A stretch of 64,000 nt of DNA, taken from assembly GCA_015680905.1 (NCBI GenBank), contig CM027381.1, positions 57,974,501 to 58,038,500 of the forward strand. Reading direction: 5' to 3'. The translations under genes and the position numbers were made by a program. Below the pieces are notes generated by a model, which was not told the DNA's origin, did not search any database, and saw only the letters and a list, made by a program, of their open reading frames with translations. Positions 13,001-24,783 of the stretch are shown here, piece after piece; positions within the stretch are counted from its first letter, which is position 1, and each line of letters starts with the position of its first letter. Source of the stretch: Coptis chinensis (Eukaryota; Streptophyta; Magnoliopsida; Ranunculales; Ranunculaceae).

Positions 13001-16000
13001 GTGGTCATTAGATGCTCATAGCGTTCAGGAAAAGAGAATATTAAACATGCCGCTTGATCCTCATCATCCATCTGCATACTAACATTCAAATAATCTGCTA
13101 GGCGTCGACGAAACTCACTAACATGGTCTTGCATCGTTGAACCATCCACCATCATGTATCGATAAAGACGCTTCTTAAGGTATATCTTGTTCGTCATGCT
13201 CTTGGCCATATACATAGATTCTAGCTTGGGCCAAATACTGGCAGCGGTATCTTCTCCTATGACACTATACATAACCTCATTAGCAAGACACAACCGGATT
13301 GATGAACAAGCCTGTAGATCGAACTCTTCCCAATCATCATCACTCATACTCGCCGCCTTTGCTTGTTTCCCATTTAAGGCCTTATGTAAACCTTGTTGGA
13401 TGAGGATGTCCCTTATTTGGATTCTCCAAATCCCCAAGTTATTCTTCCCATTAAACTTTTCTACTTCAAACTTAGCATTTGACATCTTGGGAGCCATTTT
13501 TCAAGTTACACACAATAACCCAAAAATAATTTCACTTCAGAATTTTATCGAACACCTTGTCTACACAAATTTCGAGCACTATGGTTCTCACCAAAACTCA
13601 AAATCCTAGGTCGTATACCTAAACTCTGATACCAATTGTTGTGAATAGAACAATGCGGAAACAACATTACCCACAACAAATAGATCAATCCTACACAAGG
13701 ATCGATCCTTCTCACTAGACAAGACTTTAACACCCTCTAAGTAATATCCCAACACTTCTCAATATCAAATAACAAGCATATAAAGTAAAACAATTAATGT
13801 AAAGGAGAACAAACCACAAGACAAAGATATATCGTGGTTCGACAATTTGCCTACGTCCACACTGCAAGTTCCAATCTTTCCTTGATGTCCAGAGTAACAG
13901 ATTACAAGATCTCTCAATTCACTCACACAGAATGAACACTCAACTCACTAAGAATTGCTCTATTACAATCTCTCTCTTTCTTGGTTTTGGTTAGGTTAGG
14001 TTTTTACAGAAAAAACCTATATTTATACTGTTACAGAAAAAACTTCCGAAACAGTCTTTTCATGCTGAATTACGGTAGAGTGCGGGTCGCGCCCTCTGCA
14101 AGGCAAAGTCGAACGCGGGTCGCGTCCTTCACACCAGAGAGAAAAATGTTTTTTTTCTCTACAAACTTGTATCTTGAAAAATTCATCAAGAATGTGTAGA
14201 AGCAAGAACACCAAGTACATTCTCCCGCTCTCTTCCAAGACTATTCTTGTCACTCAATCTTATAATAAGCAAGATGCAGCAAGTGGGGCAAGATTTTATC
14301 TCTTATATATTGTTTTTTCCCCTTATCAGTGTCATATGCATTTATTGTGACAATGTATAAAGCATAAAAAGTACAACTAGAATAGCTAGTGAGAGTTCTC
14401 TCTATTAAGGCTCAAAAACTTTGCTTTACTAAAACAGCTAAAACAGTCAGGATAAAAAATCCAATAAGGACATCAAGGAGGAGGAAGAGGGGGCCAGGGG
14501 GGGAAGGAGAAGGGTTTTTTTTGGGGGGGGAGGGGGGGGATGGGGATGGGGGTGGGGGTGGGGGTTGCTAGCACTAAAATATCCTGGCTCTGCCTTATCT
14601 ACATTAGTTTATATAGCCGGTCTTATCATTTTGGCAGATGGCTTTTACTTCATTTTTCTCATTTGAAGACTCTTTAAGTAGCTGATCGTCATAATTAGAA
14701 GATTAACCTGATGAAAACCACATGTGATCCCCGTTCACATATCATAAAATGGAGTTACTGATTAGTGTGCACGTCTTATACTATGCAAGTCTTTTGAGTA
14801 TGCCTATGATCAATGCATCATCATCAAACTTGAGGCATTTTCTATTTTCTTTCTCAAGCTTCACTTAGTAATCCATAACTAGAAAACAACAACTCAGGAA
14901 GTGTTGGTAAAAAGCTAAATCCATTCATACAAAAATGTCTTAGCAATCTAAAACCCACTTCAATTAAATAGTAACAGATTTCCAGGAGATGTGCCAAGTA
15001 CTAGTAGTCACAAATCGGAGCTACATGGAGGTTGCTATTGTTTATAGGTTTGACAATTCTCCGTGAGGCATTGTAGGTTAAGTTTTTTCCTAAGCCTTTC
15101 CTAAGATGTCTACATGTCGGTGTCATGTCTGAAAAAACGATCAGCATCACGTAGACAAGAAGACACATGAAGAGGTCAGAGACAAGGAAAAGACCTCATT
15201 GAGCCAAAACAGGTACCATACCCAGACACAAAGCATCTACATAACCTGGACTAATACCTTGGACTCCTCGAGAGGTGAACCATAGATCTAAGATATAAAT
15301 TTATGGCTACGCTAAGCTAGAAAAAGGTTTGAATAGGGCTTAGGCTGATCATTTAGGAATGGAAATTAACATGGATTGAAAAGGAAAAAAAGTTGTGAAT
15401 ATATGTAGGATTCCAACCCACAGCCTACAAGGAGTACTTATTAGGACTCACTGTTTTCAGACAGAATACGCATAAGCTGTATCAGTTGGGATTATTATTT
15501 TTAAAAAGAGTAAACCGCCGAACTCAAATTATGATTTAGCATTCACCAACTAGGGCCATCTATATAAAGACTAAGAGAATTCACATCAATTACATCATCT
15601 GCAAGAAAGCAAAGAAGTCTTTAAAGTCAAGAAAAGCTATTGTAAGAGCCTTTGAGAAAGAAACATTAATGTTCATAGAATTCACTTATTCTAGTTGTGA
15701 GGGTCTGAGAGATTGTTAGTTCGACAATTGAATATATGGTGATCCCTACTTACCTATCTGTTGAATAACAAAGTGATGGTCACGTTTGACCAAGATATGA
15801 CTTTGGAATCTAATTCCAAGATCTATGTTGATTTTAGGGTTCCACAACCTTGTTCCTCGCGAAGAACACGAACTCTCACAAGAATTCAATTGAGAAAACC
15901 TTTCTCTAACACTCAAACTTTATTATTCATCAACTCTAACTATGGCCAATGGCCTACAACTCAATTTATAGTTTTCTACAACTTCAAAAATAGAAACCTA

Positions 16001-19000
16001 TTCTAAAACCAACTCTAATCAAAATAGAAACATTAAACTTGTAATTAAAATAACCTCAAAAATAGAAATAGCCTAAAACACCTAGAAACACTAAGGGGGT
16101 GTTTGGATCCTATTTATTTATTGCCAAAAAGTGTTTATTAGTGAAAAAACATTTTTTGAAAAAATAAATGTGTTTGGTCTCTATTTAAAAAAAATAGTTT
16201 TTCATCCAAAAAACATTTTTTGGTCCCAAAAACTTGTTTTATGATAATTAGGTAAATCTTGTTTTTCAAGTTAAAAAATTGTTTTCCTTTGAAAGAAACA
16301 GTTTGGGTGCTCAAAGAAAATGAACTCCATGGATGTTTTAGACTTTAGTGATTTATGCCACGATATGCCAAAATATATCGAGAAACATAGTGTGAAATCT
16401 GATTTGATAAAATAGCTTTTAAGAAAAATCACAACCAAACATGTTTATTGAAAAACTGTTTTTAGAATAAATACTTTTTAAGAAAAAATGATTTTTTGAA
16501 AAAATGATAACCAAACACCCACTAATTATACTCAATTCCTAAAAATCCAAAAATAAAATAAAATAATAATAATAATAATAATAATAATAGTAACTAATTT
16601 GGGGATGATCAACCCTGGAATGCATCACAAAGTGTTCATCCTAAACTCCTTTACGCCCAGCAAGTATAAAGTGTAACAAATATACATTATGGAAGTGTCG
16701 TGCACCTTGTATTCAGTAAACCACAGTACTACACAATACCTATGAGTGTGTGTTCACATGTGTCTAACATATGGGTGAAAAATGTTGTCCATTGAAAATT
16801 TCCTTGAAAATAAAGATCTGTTATTGCTAGAGTAAAAGATCAGTCTGAGAATAGAATACATACAGTAGAGTTGAAATTGTTTGTGCAGGAAGGCATTGCT
16901 TACCTTGATTGATAACTGCGAAAAGTGTCCAAGATCAGCAAACATAGCTTCTGAACCTACAATAATGGAACGAGAACTGAGAAAAGAAATTGATTAGGAG
17001 AAAAAATGGTGCAAGTAAAAATACTGCTCATATATACAATTAGTACCTGTTATACACAGGAGTATTCCACCTAATGACATCCACCCTCTACTTTGTGTCT
17101 TCTTTAAAAATTTATACATGTAATAGGGAGATAGTGCTTGATATACTTGAGGATTCCAGTGGAATATATTATACACACCGATCGAGCTGATGCATATAAG
17201 CCATGTTATGACAATTGGAGCAAACATGAAGCCCACCCGGTGAGTGCCGTAATGTTGGAGGGAAAACAAACATACCAGTATGACACAGGCAACAGGAAGC
17301 TCTACATCTGCAAAATTGATGAACTTTAGGAGATAAGAGTATTGACCTACCCAAATACAATACCATCAACCACTAGCTGATTAGTAGACACTCTCGAGTC
17401 AAATGCATTTTAGACGATTAATTATTTTTGACAAGGATATTTAAGAAAGGGGAAACGGTCATTTTCTGTGAAAGTTGTCGATGTTGTTACATTTGATAAC
17501 TTAATTAGCCTGACAGAGAGCATACTATTTTAAAAACAGTGAGTCACTAAGGTAGGGATAGTACTTTTGAGGTTTAGCAGTTGTGGTTAATTTAATTGTG
17601 TTTCACCAATCTTCATAGTTTCTTCCCTGTTTCACAGATTACCACCAAATTAAATAAATTAATATAAACGTGTGAGCTGTAAAATCGATCTAACCCAACT
17701 TCTAGAACTCGGGAAAAATGTCTCACTGGTCAAGCATAGACACCGATAGGTTTATTTCAAGATTATATTCAGGAAAAAATTATGCTTATCACTCTACTAA
17801 GAAAAAAACCCCCTGCAGTTTAGGCTTCTAGAGCGGACAATGCAAGCCTAAGATTTGCCTTTTGAGTTTCTCAGAGAATGCAAGCCTCAAGCTCCAAGGC
17901 TCATATTAAGCATTGAAATACATATATATTGGGTGTGTCTAAATTGGGTGTTCAGTGTGGGTAACCGGAGATTGAAAATGAAACCAAAAGAGTTCAAGTG
18001 GTTGATAGTATTGGTGCGCACAATTGTTTTTTTTTCTTTTAGATGTACACTTAAAGAACGAATCTGGAAAGCCAGTGACACCAGGTGCTAGAGTTAAGAT
18101 ACTAGGTTTCTATAATTTAATTCCATCACCACTTCAATAAGTCATGAACATTTTGTCCTGCATTTTGTAAATAATACAGTTGGAGCATAATTTGTTAATC
18201 AAGGTTCTACATGAACTTCCCCAACAAATAAAAGTACTATAAATACCACTTAAAGCAAAAAGATTTGGATATTAGCTCCATCAAGCAACATCTGAAAGAG
18301 TAACTGAGTGAGGAGATACTCTGATAGTACACCTAATTTTCTAGACATATGGCAAATTGACACGTACTTTGTTAAAAACACTATGAAGACACTATTAACA
18401 AATTAAAGAGTTGTCTTGTAATAAAAGGACAAAGTTTCAATTTGTAGAAGGGTGGGGTTTATACTAGAGTGCAAGTGCATTAGACCATGAAGAAAGTTCT
18501 TTCTGTGAGGCTGAATGCCGAAATCTGTGATAGATTTCAAATATGCAAATGGCATATGCGCCCTCCCAAAACCTCCAAACTCATGGACAAGAAATTTTAA
18601 ACTTTCAGTTTAACATTTTTTTTTTGGTTGGTAAGCCTGTTTTAAATGAGATCAGTAACTCTTTGATGCTGGCGGGGTTCGAGCCCCAAACCTCTGGTAT
18701 CATCACCCAAAGGTTTTACCGACTTTGCTAGTTGGCACCTGCTAACTTTGAGTTCAAAAACAGTAGGCTACATAAGATTTTGTGACTAGGAAATGGAAGA
18801 TGTGCGACAAAGTGATAGTAATATACTCATAATGGCATGATAGCTCATGAAATGGTCATACAATGTTACAGTGAACCTCATTATCAAGTGGATTATTCAG
18901 CAAATTACCATGACACATATTTTACAATATCTCTCCTTTCTTCTTCTTTTTTCAAGCCACTAGGTGGTTGTAAGTTTCATAACTTTTATAGAAGAAAAAC

Positions 19001-20291
19001 TAACTGCAAGCTACAACGTGCTTTACGTTTTAGTGTCCTAATCCTGTATGTGTTCCTATGCCCAGCATGGTTGAAGAAAGGCTCCAATCAGGTTGACAAC
19101 CATTAAGTGATCTGTCACACTCAAGAAGACCACAACAATTGGCATATATGATTCCAATGTTGACCACGGTAGGTAAGGGTTTGATTTTCTATAAATATAT
19201 AATTAAGACTATCCAACCCAGACATTCAGTAATGACAATGAAATGTAACCATCAATTCCAGGACATAAGTGGACTATTGTTTCTACCACAAAGAATTATG
19301 CTGTGGATTACTGTCTTTCTTTCCCCCAGAAGAGTCTCGAAGGTTTTAATTTTCTGTAATAGAAGTGCTAATATATTGAAGGTATATGACTCCAAATTGC
19401 TCTAGGAAAAATTGATATGCTATTATTAACAAAACCGTACAGTCTATTAGCACTGAAGAAAAGTCTCTAAAACACAACAGATGAATCTAAAGGCAGTAGC
19501 AGTGACAAGACTCTTACATTTATGTTGCTCTTTGGACATGGAAAGCTCGAGGCCAGAAACCGCAGAGAAAACTGCAAAATGGCCAAAACGCAGTAATTAG
19601 ATATGTAAAAATGAAGTCCCAGTATCTAGTCTACTAACAAAACTCCAGTATATGATGAGCATCAAAAGTACCGGAAACTGCAGGTGTGAGGACTCCATCA
19701 CCAATAACCATACATGTCCCAATTAAAGCCAGAATCAACAACATCTTCTGCAACACCCTGTGCTTCTCTAATTTTGATTTCAACCTCAACCCGATATTCA
19801 TATCAGGCGGACCAATGTGATCCTTCTTATAAGCTGATAGTTCCTCATCTGCTACTTGACAATTAGGCATGAAGCTGATCTTAGCATGCCGGCATAACAA
19901 AGAATACAGAGCAAATGTTCCTCCTTCACCATTATCATCAGCTCTAAGTACTATAAACACATATTTAAGTAATGGAACAAGTGTGAGCGTCCAAAACACA
20001 AAAGACAACACCCCATATATCTCTTCATTAGTCTCTGAATGTTGAATATCTTCAGCAAAAGTACTCTTATAAACATAAAGAGGTGAAGTACTCAAATCTC
20101 CATAAACAACACCCAAGCTCTGATAAGCTAACAACAATACACTCTTCCAAGACTCCTTCTGCAACAAATATCATCATAAACAAGTACAAAGAGTTAAAAA
20201 AAAGAGCTGTATACAACACTAAGTAGTACATATTAATGAACACCCATCTTACCTTTACATTATTCTTGTAAACCCCAACTTCCAGATCCAT
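7032..20291 (-). CDS. KUP6-like: HAK/KUP/KT potassium transporter, KUP6/KUP8-type, 8 coding exons, 776 aa
   Basis: Coding exons in transcript order: 20253-20291, 20158-19672, 19571-19518, 17307-17047, 16956-16904, 8781-8658, 8576-8322, 8089-7032. All seven introns are GT-AG, phases match at every junction, and the 2331 nt encode 776 residues plus stop with no internal stop, close to the usual length of about 780. The N-terminus is [17 protein letters not shown]. It is followed by the family hallmark [14 protein letters not shown], the [17 protein letters not shown] block, [14 protein letters not shown], about twelve hydrophobic segments and a long soluble C-terminus ending [11 protein letters not shown] and LEVGMVYLV, as in cluster II KUPs. 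These proteins move K+ across the plasma membrane or tonoplast in osmotic and growth control; in Arabidopsis KUP6-type members are under ABA/SnRK2 control. Intron 5 (8782-16903) is swollen by a Copia element and a MITE, and intron 3 (17308-19517) holds a SINE. Splicing is inferred from sequence only. Confidence 0.93.
9066..9662 (-). repeat. 3' LTR of Copia A (597 bp)
   Basis: Matches the 5' LTR from the TGTTGTG start to the CTCTACA end. It carries extra GC-rich motif copies around 9508-9632. A purine-rich tract follows the LTR internally (9663-9675 on the minus strand), as expected for the polypurine tract. Confidence 0.93.
9780..13497 (-). pseudogene. Degenerate Copia gag-pol polyprotein (element A)
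   Basis: Gag begins [17 protein letters not shown] at 13497, with a CCHC knuckle ([14 protein letters not shown]) near 12800 and the protease start [12 protein letters not shown] near 12620. Integrase pieces lie at 11754-12047 (HTDVWGPS) and 11090-11746 ([20 protein letters not shown]). RT pieces follow at 10775-10975 and 10352-10657 (SLYGLKQ). RNase H lies at 9780-10344, with [10 protein letters not shown] and [11 protein letters not shown]-like motifs. At least one in-frame stop falls just before the SLYGLKQ block, and the frame changes several times. About 90 residues between SLYGLKQ and the [10 protein letters not shown] block are absent, taking the YVDD active site with them. The copy is therefore non-functional. 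Confidence 0.92.
13624..13634 (-). other. Primer binding site of Copia A (tRNA-iMet)
   Basis: TGGTATCAGAG on the minus strand, two bases after the 5' LTR, complementary to the 3' end of plant initiator methionine tRNA. Confidence 0.9.
13637..14163 (-). repeat. 5' LTR of Copia A (527 bp)
   Basis: TG...CA ends. The LTR aligns with 9066-9662 but is about 70 bp shorter: it has two rather than four copies of a GCGGGTCGCG-centred motif. The difference can be explained by slippage or by recombination between the motif copies after insertion. Confidence 0.93.
14020..14027 (-). promoter_or_regulatory. TATA box of Copia A 5' LTR
   Basis: TATAAATA on the minus strand within the 5' LTR, embedded in a symmetric context of two TTTTTTCTGTA-type tracts. 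It would drive the element's transcript in the same direction as the host gene. Assigned by motif and position only. Confidence 0.45.
14169..16094. other. Intron 5 sequence without recognised genes
   Basis: Apart from the G-rich tract nothing codes here. Around 15840-16010 the sequence resembles the edge of an LTR (CTCACAAGAATTCAATTGAG followed by AACACTCAAACTTTATTATTC), but no partner or end motif was found. Confidence 0.3.
14475..14567 (+). repeat. G-rich low-complexity tract in transporter intron 5
   Basis: GAGGAGG runs grade into long G runs and GGGGGTGGGGGTGGGGG. Many closely spaced G tracts of four or more could form G-quadruplexes on the plus strand. The transcript of the host gene carries the C/U-rich complement. 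It follows closely after the Copia insertion. Confidence 0.6.
16095..16522. mobile_element. Tourist-like (PIF/Harbinger) MITE in intron 5
   Basis: TIRs GGGGGTGTTTGG and CCAAACACCCAC, flanked by TAA at 16092-16094 and 16523-16525, the 3-bp TWA duplication of PIF/Harbinger elements. The 428-bp body is AT-rich and non-coding, with subterminal inverted AAAAACA/TGTTTTT stretches that would let it fold into a hairpin. Confidence 0.75.
17308..19517 (-). other. Intron 3 of the potassium transporter gene
   Basis: A GT-AG intron (donor at 19517, acceptor at 17308 on the minus strand) between the short SMSKEQHK exon and the SLQHYGTHR exon. Apart from the SINE at 18611-18743 I see no element or gene in it. 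Confidence 0.75.
18611..18743 (-). mobile_element. tRNA-derived SINE (Au-like) in intron 3
   Basis: On the minus strand the element starts near GGTGCCAACTAGCAAAGTCGG, containing a polymerase III A box (TAGCAAAGTCGG). A B box (GGCTCGAACCCC) follows about 50 bases later, and the element ends in an A run (T run at about 18616-18625). Imperfect target duplications of the form AACTTTSAGTT flank it at 18600-18610 and 18744-18754. The start resembles the plant Au SINE family; that name is inferred from the tRNA-like head only. Confidence 0.65.
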
Positions 20292-20410
20292 TATACAACT
20301 CCTCAAAATCTCCAAAAACACATTTTTACTTCAAATTTAAACAAAACAAAAAACACCCAGACAAGAAAAAAATAAAAAACCTTCCAAATGATAAATGCTT
20401 ATATAGAAAT
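20292..20410 (-). promoter_or_regulatory. Proximal promoter and 5' UTR of the transporter, with TATA-like box
   Basis: CTATATAAGC on the minus strand at about 20398-20407 lies some 110 bp upstream of the ATG at 20291. A start near 20370 would give a T-rich 5' UTR of about 75 nt. A further 5' UTR intron cannot be excluded. Confidence 0.4.
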
Positions 20411-22309
20411 AGTTTGTTAATGAGTATAAGAAAAGGTTTACTAATAAAAAATGCCACAAAACCAAGGGGGTGGGGTTGTTAGGAATTAGGAATGTTTTAA
20501 AGTCTGTTGAGTTTTTTCCATTTTGTTTAGTTTTTAAAAACTTGAGTCAGTGTCTTGTTTCTTCAGTTGTAGTTTTGTCTGGTGATCATTGCTCCACTTG
20601 TATTTGTATTCTCTCTTCAAGTGAACTAGTGAAGTGGGCAAAGGAAGTGTTCTCTGAAAAGCAGCAAACAAAAATAGAAAACGTGTTACCAGTTAAAACT
20701 AGACCAACTGTTACTCATTTTATCTGCTTTAAATATTCTATATATATCTAACAGTTATATAAAAACAAGCGGACATGCACTTCATGCTTATAATAAGGTA
20801 CTGTTTTTAGTCCCAACTATTTAGTTGGCCTAATACATCTTGTTGTAGGTGATTTGCCTAATTAATTTGGCTACCTTACAGTTTTACAGATGGAGTCTGT
20901 CCATTAGAAATTGTTTACGTAAAAAAATTCATAGAAGTGTTATATGAGGTAAGCTGTTTTTCTCTTCACAGGAACGAGTCCCTATCCTTCCACTTGGTAC
21001 TTGAAGGAGTTGAAGCAAAACTTAAAGGATTCTATGTCATAGTGATATAGTGCACTGTGCACGACTAATCTAGCACAATGAAAGTGTGCAATTTGCGTCC
21101 CCAGCTAATTTGGGTGTCCTCATTTTATGTCTGCAATCATGGGCAGTTGGGCACAATTAATATCGCTGATTTTTCTGCCAATTTTTTTTATACTTTCCAA
21201 AAATTTCCGATATTTCAAAACTTAATCGACATTTTCATGACTAAACTGTGGAGATGGGGAGGTTTCTCTGCATGGTAAAATCCACCAAGTTGTCATTGAT
21301 CTTTCGTAACAGTTTGTTCTACGTGTACAACACTACTACAACCATATGGACGTGCACAACACTACTACAATCATAATAAGGACATATTCAACGCTTGGCT
21401 TAGATTGGACCAACTATATATACCAGAACCGGAGCGACTCAACGAGTTCGATACACCGAATCAGTTATAGAATAGTTACGAAAAATGTCCCTTTCGCTGT
21501 CCATTTCCACTCCCAAACGCAAACGTCCAAACAGAATAAAGCAACTCTGGAAGGGGATAGAGTTATAGAAAGGTAGCTGACGTATATAATTACAAATATT
21601 AAAATTTAGTTAAATAAATAGCTAAAAAACAATGTGGACCTAAGAAATGAGAAAGAAACCATCACAATCTAGATTAACTCAGTGGGTTTTAGAGTGGTGT
21701 CCACTTCAGGACCCTCTATTATCTTGTGTTGTCTCCATCCACTTTGAGCGAGAATATATATGCAACCAAAAGCAAACTTGATCACACCAAATCTTCTTGT
21801 GTTTGGTAATATGGATGAATCAATGGACAATGGATCCCAGATCCAAAGAAAAACTCAAATTGGACACCTCAATGTCTAAGAATGCATGTCTTGAGATCGA
21901 TCAAAATTTCGGAGCCCAAAATTTTATTCTCTATTGTCGATACACTATATATATATTTAGTTTGATCGAGATTGTAATAATTAGTATAAGCCCAAATCTT
22001 ATAAACATCTATCGTTTGTTCATTTATTTGTAAACAAAGATTAGTGGTATAGTGTTTGTTAATAAACTAGATAGAGGCCGGTGCAGTTATATATGCATTT
22101 ACGCATCAGGTAGCGACTCTAGAGGACAAATCGGCTGAAACATGAACTCTAGAGGACACGTTATTTTTATAATCACTCACAAAGACCGGGTGGATGGAAG
22201 TTCAAGTTTACCCTTGATGCGAAATAAGAATGGTTCGGGTAGATGAAATGTCAAGTATACCCCTGAAGAAAAAAATAAATGGCCCGACCCAACTGAAACA
22301 ACCCGGTTA
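20411..22309. other. Intergenic, no recognised gene
   Basis: No protein or RNA signature. A CAACACTACTACAA-containing stretch is tandemly duplicated at about 21326-21378. The rest is AT-rich upstream sequence of the transporter gene. Confidence 0.35.
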
Positions 22310-22968
22310 TGAACATTGATTGCTTATACCCACAATAGGTATGAATAATGATTGTTCATACCTATCCATGTATGAACAATAGCTATGAACATTGATTGTT
22401 CATACCCCCAATTATGAACATTAGCTATGAACAATGAATGTTCATACCTATTTGAGCTATGAACAAGCATTGCTCATACTTATCCAGTTATGAACATTGA
22501 TTGTTCATACCTACAATAGGTATGAACATTAATTGTTCATACCTATCCATGTTGAACATCAGCTATGAACATTGATTGTGGCTATGAAAACATGAACCAA
22601 AAACAGATATGAACAATAAATGTTCATACCCCAAATTATGAACAATAGGTATGAACAAAACAGATATGAACATTGATTGTTCATACCTTCTTTAGGTATC
22701 CAAAAAAACATAAACCTAAAACAGATATGAACATTGATTGTTCATACCCAAAACATATATGAACAATCAATGTTCATACATATATGAACATTGATTGTTC
22801 ATATATGTGTTTAAAAAAATATGAACCCAAAATAGATATGAATATTGATTGTTCATACCCAAAATATATATGAACAATAAATATTCATACCCAAAACAGA
22901 CATGAACATTGATTGTTCATACCCAAAACATATATGAACAATAAATGTTCATACCCAAAACATATATG
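22310..22968. repeat. Palindromic minisatellite, left part
   Basis: Repeats of TATGAACATTGATTGTTCATA and variants, joined by spacers such as CCCAAAACA. Each unit is itself an inverted repeat (TATGAACAAT...ATTGTTCATA), so the array can fold into many small hairpins. It continues at 29755 after a Copia insertion. Confidence 0.85.
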
Positions 22969-24245
22969 TGTAGGAACCGTTATTTTCAAAACAAATATTT
23001 CTACAAACTACGAGAACCCACGCGTAGCGGAATCAATGGGGTTCACGGTATTGGATAGAAACATACCTTTTAGATCCGGTTTAGATAACTCGGAGAATCC
23101 AAGCTTTATGAATCCGAATCAACAATCAACCCCTTGATCTTCTGTTGTATTCCTTTAGAACAGATTGGACATTGTGTGGGCAACGATCTACCAATCCCCT
23201 TCTTTCTCACAAAGCTAGATCCAATTTTGGATCTATCTTTCCTTGCCTTTTTTTTCTAATCCAGATGAATAGTGAATAGGTTAATTTCGGCCAGAGAGAA
23301 GAAGGATTCTATTTATAGACTACAACATGGACCATAAGGAGAAATTAGGGTTGGGCCTCCTGACGGGCTTGGGCTTTTCCATGTTTGCGTAGAACACACG
23401 GCCCAAGTTCGTCAACAAATGACTTATTCCACTAAAGGCCATTTTTGCACTATATCCCTAATCCCAAATTACGTGTCAGCGTTTATGGGTTACATATTAT
23501 ATGCTCGTTGATCTCCCTGTATTTAAGATATCGAATGTCCATTGATTAAGTCAAGTTACTGACAACTACATTAATCAACTTCTTATGTCCTTGAGTAGTA
23601 CCACTCAACCTCATTGTCATGTCGGAATAAATCCACCTGCAGGGTTTACATGACAATTTTTTTGAGCTCCTCAAGGGAACATCATCAACCTGACTTCCTG
23701 CGGGTCACAGATTTCTTTTATAATCAGCAGCACACCTTACATACAATGTCATTATCCAATCTATCGAGTTTATTGACTCACAAATGAATCTCACTCATTG
23801 ATGATTTAAAGCAATGTACAATGCACGTAAGTGCCCGTTATTATATCCGGATTAAGAGGACAAGCATCCATAATAACAAAGGCGTTTGTTATCTTATATA
23901 GTCAATATAAAGAGAAACAACCTCACTTGGTCCTGTTCAATACACACAAAGTGTACTAGTGTAATCCTATAGTCAAGATAGACTAATACCAGATTATACT
24001 ACAATCGTACTAATGGTTTGTCCAAATCTATCTAGGTTATGAACGATTACTTATACTTTATAAGGTACTGATGATATGATCTTCTGTATGTTCACACCAT
24101 ATCATCTACAATATCTAGTATTAGACATATGCATATAACTAATAACATATATAATATGCATAACATTTGCCCATATGATTCTCATTCAAAAAATGAAGAA
24201 TTAGAGTTAATACAAAACTAATGCTTTTAGTATATAACTCTATCA
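22969..24245 (-). repeat. 3' LTR of Copia B (about 1.28 kb)
   Basis: TG...CA ends, near-identical to 28485-29754. The adjacent internal sequence reads AGTATAAGTGGGAGAT on the minus strand, a typical Copia polypurine tract. Confidence 0.94.
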
Positions 24246-24783
24246 ATCTCCCACTTATACTCAAAGCATTGCTTTTTAGTATACTACTAACAAATCTCCC
24301 ACTTATACTTAAAGCTATGCTGCCAAGCATCTAATTCCCATCCCCTCAACATGCTGTCAAGGGGTTAGCTAGGTTACCTTCTGATGCTATCTTGGTAACA
24401 TAAACATCTCCTCTTTTCTAGGTGGTACTTGTGCTCATTGTGTTTACTTACTTACAAGAAGTTCCGGGCCCAAAACTGATTCTTTGGTTCGCCTCGGTGG
24501 CCATACATATTCGAAATTTCCATGGTGGAGTCGGACAAGCATTTATGCTTGACACTCCTCCATACTATGGCTCCACCTCACAAGGTAAACACACAACCCG
24601 AGGTAGACTTACTCTTGTCCCTATCGACCGCCAAAGACCCTCCACACCGAGAAGTAGTAAGCCATGATAGTGTGGATGTTTACCATTCTTCATTCGTGGA
24701 AATACTTTTAGGAGTTCACGATAGTGTAGATCAGATACCTTAAGGGAACCAAACTATCTGCATGGTATACTAACATATAATCC

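Larger units (their letters stand above)
9066..14163 (-). mobile_element. Copia LTR retrotransposon A inside the transporter intron 5
   Basis: The two LTRs begin TGTTGTGAATAG and end CTCTACA. A perfect 5-bp target duplication AACTT lies at 9061-9065 and 14164-14168. The order gag, protease, integrase, RT, RNase H on the minus strand is that of Copia elements (Tnt1/Tork-like in sequence). It lies in the same orientation as the host gene. The coding region is broken by stops, frameshifts and loss of the RT core, so it cannot move by itself. Confidence 0.95.

Noticed and set aside
14389-14571. Arg/Gly-rich 60-residue frame
   Set aside because: Produced by the GA- and G-rich simple tract in the transporter intron.
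17260-17310. Apparent frameshift in transporter exon 4
   Set aside because: On re-reading, the sequence runs in frame from the acceptor at 17307 into SLQHYGTHR; the shorter open frame only reflects choice of start.
22310-22968. Possible CRISPR array
   Set aside because: Units are themselves palindromes with near-constant spacers, in a plant genome, and no cas gene is present; a minisatellite explains it.
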